In this document: piece by piece, positions 60,762-64,000 of the stretch | How the letters are laid out: every line of letters begins with the position of its first letter | Numbering within the stretch: position 1 is the first letter of the stretch | Source: an uncultured Eubacterium sp. | GTDB taxonomy: Bacteria > Bacillota > Clostridia > Lachnospirales > Lachnospiraceae | NCBI GenBank assembly: GCA_910577225.1 | Contig: CAJTMV010000006.1 | Location: forward strand, 1-64,000 | Reading direction: 5' to 3' | Length of the DNA stretch: 64,000 nucleotides | Program-made: the position numbers and the translations under genes | Notes under the pieces: model-generated | Seen by the model: the letters and a program-made list of their open reading frames with translations, nothing else | What the model was told of the DNA's origin: nothing | The model's database searches: none

Positions 60762-60971
60762 TTACTGTATACCTGTCACCTTATAATCCTGATCTTCTAC
60801 CGTTTTACGCAGTACCTCATCCGCCAGCTCTGCATGCAGCTTTACTACCGCTGTTCCGGCCTCGTGGCTGACTACGGCCTCATCCACCTCTGCCAGCGCC
60901 TCCAGACATTTCTTTACTCTTGCCTCACAGTGTGCGCACATCATACCTTCGATATTCATTGTCTTTTCCAT
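60762..60971 (-). CDS. copZ: CopZ-like copper chaperone from an internal start within copA
   Basis: The last 69 codons of copA begin with ATG 60971 and encode MEKTMNIEGMMCAHC, a complete copper chaperone of normal length. A perfect AAGGAGG (around 60980-60985) lies eight bases upstream, inside the linker codons. A free CopZ could thus be made by internal initiation besides the fused form. This is inferred from the sequence. Confidence 0.6.
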   Translation of the reverse strand: MEKTMNIEGMMCAHCEARVKKCLEALAEVDEAVVSHEAGTAVVKLHAELADEVLRKTVEDQDYKVTGIQ

Positions 60972-63311
60972 TCTCATTTCCTCCTTGTTTTGATTCGCCA
61001 TATTCTGATTCGTTTTAGAAGTCTGCTTTTTTTTCACGACTTTGTCTTTTGCTGCATTATGAACAGATACGAGATTCAGGCGCAGCGCGTTTGTGACCAC
61101 GCAAAAGCTGGACAGACTCATCGCTGCTGCTCCAAACATTGGATTTAACTGCCAGTGCAGCAGCGGAATAAAGACTCCTGCCGCCAGTGGAATCCCGATC
61201 ATATTATAAATAAAGGCCCAAAACAGATTCTCATGAATGTTACGCAGCGTTGCCCTGCTTAACCGGATCGCTGCCGGCACATCCAGCAGACTGCTTTTCA
61301 TCAATACCACATCCGCCGCATCGATAGCAATATCTGTGCCTGCTCCGATCGCAATTCCAATATCCGCTCTTGTCAGTGCCGGCGCATCGTTCATACCATC
61401 GCCGACCATCGCCGTACGTCCCTGTTCTTTCAAAGAACGAATGACGCTTTCCTTCCCATCCGGAAGTACTCCTGCGATGACTTCATCGACACCGGCCTGC
61501 GCGCCAATGGCTTTTGCCGTACGCTCATGATCTCCGGTCAGCATTACAACACGAATGCCCATATTCTGCAATTCACGCACTGCCTGCGGGCTATCCTGTT
61601 TGATCACATCCGCTACCGCGATCATTCCAAGTATCTGTCCTTCTTTCGCAAAAAATAACGGCGTTTTCCCAACTCCGGCAAGCTGTTCCGACAGTTGCAT
61701 CATTTGTGACGGTATCTGTGCATGGGAGCTGATAAACCTGCCGTTCCCGCCAGCCAGTCTGTCGCCCTGATATATGGCTGTCAGTCCATTTCCTGGCAGC
61801 GCGGTAAAATCCTGCACTTCCTCCGCTGCAATTCCCTGTTCCTGCGCATATTCCCGCACAGCGGCAGCCAGCGGATGTTCACTTTTTTGCTCCAGCGCGT
61901 TCGCCAGCCGTAGCAGCTCCTGCTCTGTGATACCCTCCGCCGGTATCAGATCTGTAACCTTTGGCGTTCCATTGGTAATTGTTCCCGTTTTATCCAATGC
62001 AACGATTTCTGTTCTCCCTGTTTCTTCCAGCGAAACAGCCGTCTTAAACATAATACCGCTTTTTGCGCCTACGCCGCTGCCGACCATAATCGCAACCGGC
62101 GTGGCCAGTCCGAGCGCACACGGACAGCTGATTACCAGCACAGAAATCCCTCTTGCAAGCGCAAAACCGATGCTCTCTCCCGCAAACAGCCAGACCAGAA
62201 TCGTAACTGCCGCAATCGCAATCACGACAGGAACAAATACGCCGGACACACGGTCTGCAACTTTTGCAATCGGCGCTTTTGTAGCCGCCGCATCACTCAC
62301 CATTCGAATAATCTGCGACAGCGTCGTATCTTCGCCGACGCGGACTGCCTCGCATGTTAAAAATCCGGACTGGTTCACCGTTGCCGCAGACACGGCATCT
62401 CCCGGCGCTTTATCCACAGGAATGCTTTCTCCTGTCAGCGCCGCTTCGTTTACCGCGCTGCTTCCTTCCAGCACGACTCCGTCCACCGGAATATTTTCCC
62501 CCGGACGTACGACAAAAGTGTCGCCTTTTTGTACCTGTTCGATCGATACCTGCGCCTGTTCGCCGTCTCTGATGACGGTCGCGGTCTTTGGCGCCAGCTT
62601 CATCAGTCCTTTTAACGCATCTGTCGTCTTTCCTTTGGAACGGGCTTCCAGCATTTTCCCTACGGTAATCAGCGTTAAAATCATTGCGGCCGATTCAAAG
62701 TAAAACTCATGCATATACGCCATAACGCCGTCCATATCCGCGCGCAGCTGCGCGTCTGTCATCGCAAACAGCGCATACGTACTGTAGACAAAAGCCGCCG
62801 TAGAGCCAAGCGCCACAAGTGTATCCATATTTGGCGCCCCATGCCACAGACTCTGAAAACCGTTAATAAAAAACTTCTGATTCACCACCATAATTATAAC
62901 GGTTAACAGCAGCTGTATCAACCCCATAGCCACATGATTTTTCTCTAAAACTGCCGGAACCGGCCAGCTCCACATCATATGCCCCATTGAAAGATACATC
63001 AGCACGATTAAAAACCCCAGCGAAGCATACAGCCGTTTTTTCAAAACAGGCGTATCATGATCCGCAAGCATCTCCTCTTCCTGCCGCGATCCGCTCTGTT
63101 CGGACGCCGACGCATGTTTTTGCGCTGCTCCATAACCGGCGCCTTCTACCGCGCGAATGATTTCTCCTGCATCCGCTGTCCCTTCCACTCCCATGGAATT
63201 GGTCAGCAGACTGACCGAACAGGCGGTAACGCCAGGCACTTTAGCCACCGCCTTTTCCACCCGCGCACTGCAGGCAGCGCAGCTCATTCCGGTAACCGTG
63301 TACTGTTCCAT
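60762..63311 (-). CDS. copA: Copper-exporting P1B-type ATPase with fused CopZ
   Basis: The 849-residue ATPase exports copper. It has an N-terminal heavy-metal domain with GMSCAACSA, eight membrane segments, TGES at 293-296, the membrane metal site SCPCALGLATP at 396-398, phosphorylated aspartate in DKTGTITNG at 440, SEHPLAAAV and GDGMNDAPAL. It then continues in frame, through a Lys/Asn/Gln linker (KKKQTSKTNQNMANQNKEE), into a second heavy-metal domain with GMMCAHCEA. The C-terminal fusion is unusual and looks like copZ joined by loss of a stop. It follows csoR, which should repress both. Confidence 0.96.
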   Translation of the reverse strand: MEQYTVTGMSCAACSARVEKAVAKVPGVTACSVSLLTNSMGVEGTADAGEIIRAVEGAGYGAAQKHASASEQSGSRQEEEMLADHDTPVLKKRLYASLGFLIVLMYLSMGHMMWSWPVPAVLEKNHVAMGLIQLLLTVIIMVVNQKFFINGFQSLWHGAPNMDTLVALGSTAAFVYSTYALFAMTDAQLRADMDGVMAYMHEFYFESAAMILTLITVGKMLEARSKGKTTDALKGLMKLAPKTATVIRDGEQAQVSIEQVQKGDTFVVRPGENIPVDGVVLEGSSAVNEAALTGESIPVDKAPGDAVSAATVNQSGFLTCEAVRVGEDTTLSQIIRMVSDAAATKAPIAKVADRVSGVFVPVVIAIAAVTILVWLFAGESIGFALARGISVLVISCPCALGLATPVAIMVGSGVGAKSGIMFKTAVSLEETGRTEIVALDKTGTITNGTPKVTDLIPAEGITEQELLRLANALEQKSEHPLAAAVREYAQEQGIAAEEVQDFTALPGNGLTAIYQGDRLAGGNGRFISSHAQIPSQMMQLSEQLAGVGKTPLFFAKEGQILGMIAVADVIKQDSPQAVRELQNMGIRVVMLTGDHERTAKAIGAQAGVDEVIAGVLPDGKESVIRSLKEQGRTAMVGDGMNDAPALTRADIGIAIGAGTDIAIDAADVVLMKSSLLDVPAAIRLSRATLRNIHENLFWAFIYNMIGIPLAAGVFIPLLHWQLNPMFGAAAMSLSSFCVVTNALRLNLVSVHNAAKDKVVKKKQTSKTNQNMANQNKEEMRMEKTMNIEGMMCAHCEARVKKCLEALAEVDEAVVSHEAGTAVVKLHAELADEVLRKTVEDQDYKVTGIQ

Positions 63312-63326
63312 ATTCTGACTGCCTCC

Positions 63327-63713
63327 TTATTTCATTAATTTCTGCAAAACCGCTACAAGCTCGTCTACGGTTTCTTCTTTTCCATCGCGAATATCTCTTG
63401 TCACACACGTTTTTATGTGACTGGCCAGCAGCACTTTATTAAAACTGTTCAGCGCCGCGTTTACTGCCGCAACCTGCACGAGAATATCCGTACAGTAGGC
63501 GTCTCTTTCTACCATGCCGCGGATACCGCGTACCTGGCCTTCTATCCGGTTCAGCCGGTGAATCAGATCTTTGTACTCCTGCTGCGTGCGTTCTTTTGTC
63601 TTTCCGGTACCCGCTTGTTCTCCGCCGCAGCCGGCGTCTGCATGTTTGCCACAACATCCGCTGTCCGCGGATGCTGTTATATCTGCCTTTATATCCCTGT
63701 TATCTTCTGACAT
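63327..63713 (-). CDS. csoR: CsoR-family copper-sensing repressor
   Basis: The 128-residue repressor has the CsoR/FrmR helical fold: LIHRLNRIEGQVRGIRGM, then the copper ligands C-H-C in DAYCTDILVQV and LASHIKTCVTRDI. The first 40 residues are a cysteine-rich extension (SGCCGKHADAGCGGEQAG) that is not usual in CsoR and may bind extra metal. AGAGGA precedes ATG 63713. It is the first gene of the csoR-copA operon, with its operator just upstream. Confidence 0.92.
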   Translation of the reverse strand: MSEDNRDIKADITASADSGCCGKHADAGCGGEQAGTGKTKERTQQEYKDLIHRLNRIEGQVRGIRGMVERDAYCTDILVQVAAVNAALNSFNKVLLASHIKTCVTRDIRDGKEETVDELVAVLQKLMK

Positions 63714-63758
63714 TCTATTTCCTCTTTCTGTTTTAGTCTTTTGGCTTCATTGATTATT

Positions 63759-63779
63759 ATATACCCCCTGCGGGTATAT
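63759..63779 (-). promoter_or_regulatory. CsoR operator
   Basis: ATATACCCCCTGCGGGTATAT at 63759-63779 is a near-perfect palindrome with the TACCCC/GGGGTA core typical of CsoR sites. It lies 46 bases before csoR, where it would cover the promoter. Confidence 0.85.
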
Positions 63780-64000
63780 TGCAAGATATTTTTCACAAAA
63801 AGGATGTCAAAAATACGTAAGAAAATGAAAAATATTTTCATTGGTATCAAGCAGGCGTTTGTGGTAAAATACAAAATGGAAAGCGTTTGACAAATTAGCA
63901 GTTATTGTGTCTGTATTGGTATTCCTTTCGGTATATCAGCCGTTTTTGCTGACTGCTTAACCGGCTGTCAAAAGGCAGGATAATAACCCTGAACGTTTAA

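Noticed and set aside
1..64000. tRNA or rRNA genes
   Set aside because: No cloverleaf or rRNA-like segment was recognised; a covariance scan would be decisive.
63860..64000. A small membrane-protein gene at the right edge (VSVLVFLSVYQPFLLTA)
   Set aside because: The frame has no ATG, only a weak internal GTG without a ribosome binding site, and it ends within the window after about 20 codons.

Overview
The window reads as a chromosomal segment of a low-to-medium G+C anaerobic Firmicute, most likely a gut Lachnospiraceae (Clostridia). The reasons are strong AGGAGG-type ribosome binding sites, a CIRCE element before groES-groEL, ChW and LysM surface proteins, a class-B-like sortase, a secreted serpin, and standalone TfoX-C, Rrf2 and DegV genes. 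No rRNA, tRNA or CRISPR array was seen. Species cannot be named from sequence alone.

Region 1 (1-16 kb, mostly + strand) is largely core: a DUF3737 protein, a carboxymuconolactone-decarboxylase-like protein, a methyltransferase, TfoX-C, Rrf2, a cupin with a clear promoter, a duplicated-domain protein, a secreted serpin, alaS, groES-groEL, DegV, an adenylosuccinate synthetase and a HAD hydrolase. Region 2 (16-23 kb) is accessory: a decayed type III toxin-antitoxin locus (repeat RNA, terminator, broken ToxN/AbiQ-like gene), an ABC transporter plus two-component system, then remnants of an IS3 element and an integrase. Region 3 (23-30 kb) holds a Gld-type ABC system with DUF4340 and a polar amino acid ABC importer. 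Region 4 (30.5-33.7 kb) is scarred: heptose genes (hldE kinase and cytidylyltransferase parts, hldD) are split by an inversion and truncated by an IS3 remnant next to a SEFIR-domain gene. YyaL follows.

Region 5 (36.3-57.3 kb, all - strand) is the most striking part. Reading in the direction of transcription it encodes a Ser/Thr kinase with FHA, a PP2C phosphatase, a zinc-ribbon/FHA protein, a membrane FHA protein, a double-FHA ABC exporter of Rv1747 architecture, a small membrane protein, a second kinase with a beta-propeller, secreted proteins, a six-repeat ChW protein with a C39-like domain, a giant LysM protein, an acidic protein with an NYQTG sorting signal, and a sortase. Immediately upstream of the first gene is a 157-bp AT-rich segment bounded by 20-bp inverted repeats (18/20 identical, same GT core, hix-like), and directly beyond it a serine recombinase gene. 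The simplest reading is a DNA-inversion switch controlling a phospho-signalling and cell-surface module. This is an inference from sequence, not demonstrated.

Region 6 (57.5-64 kb, - strand) contains an ECF sigma/anti-sigma-like pair, an ABC transporter fragment, a secreted transglutaminase-like protein, a GreA-family factor, and a copper module: csoR with its operator, then copA fused in frame to a copZ that keeps its own internal ribosome binding site.
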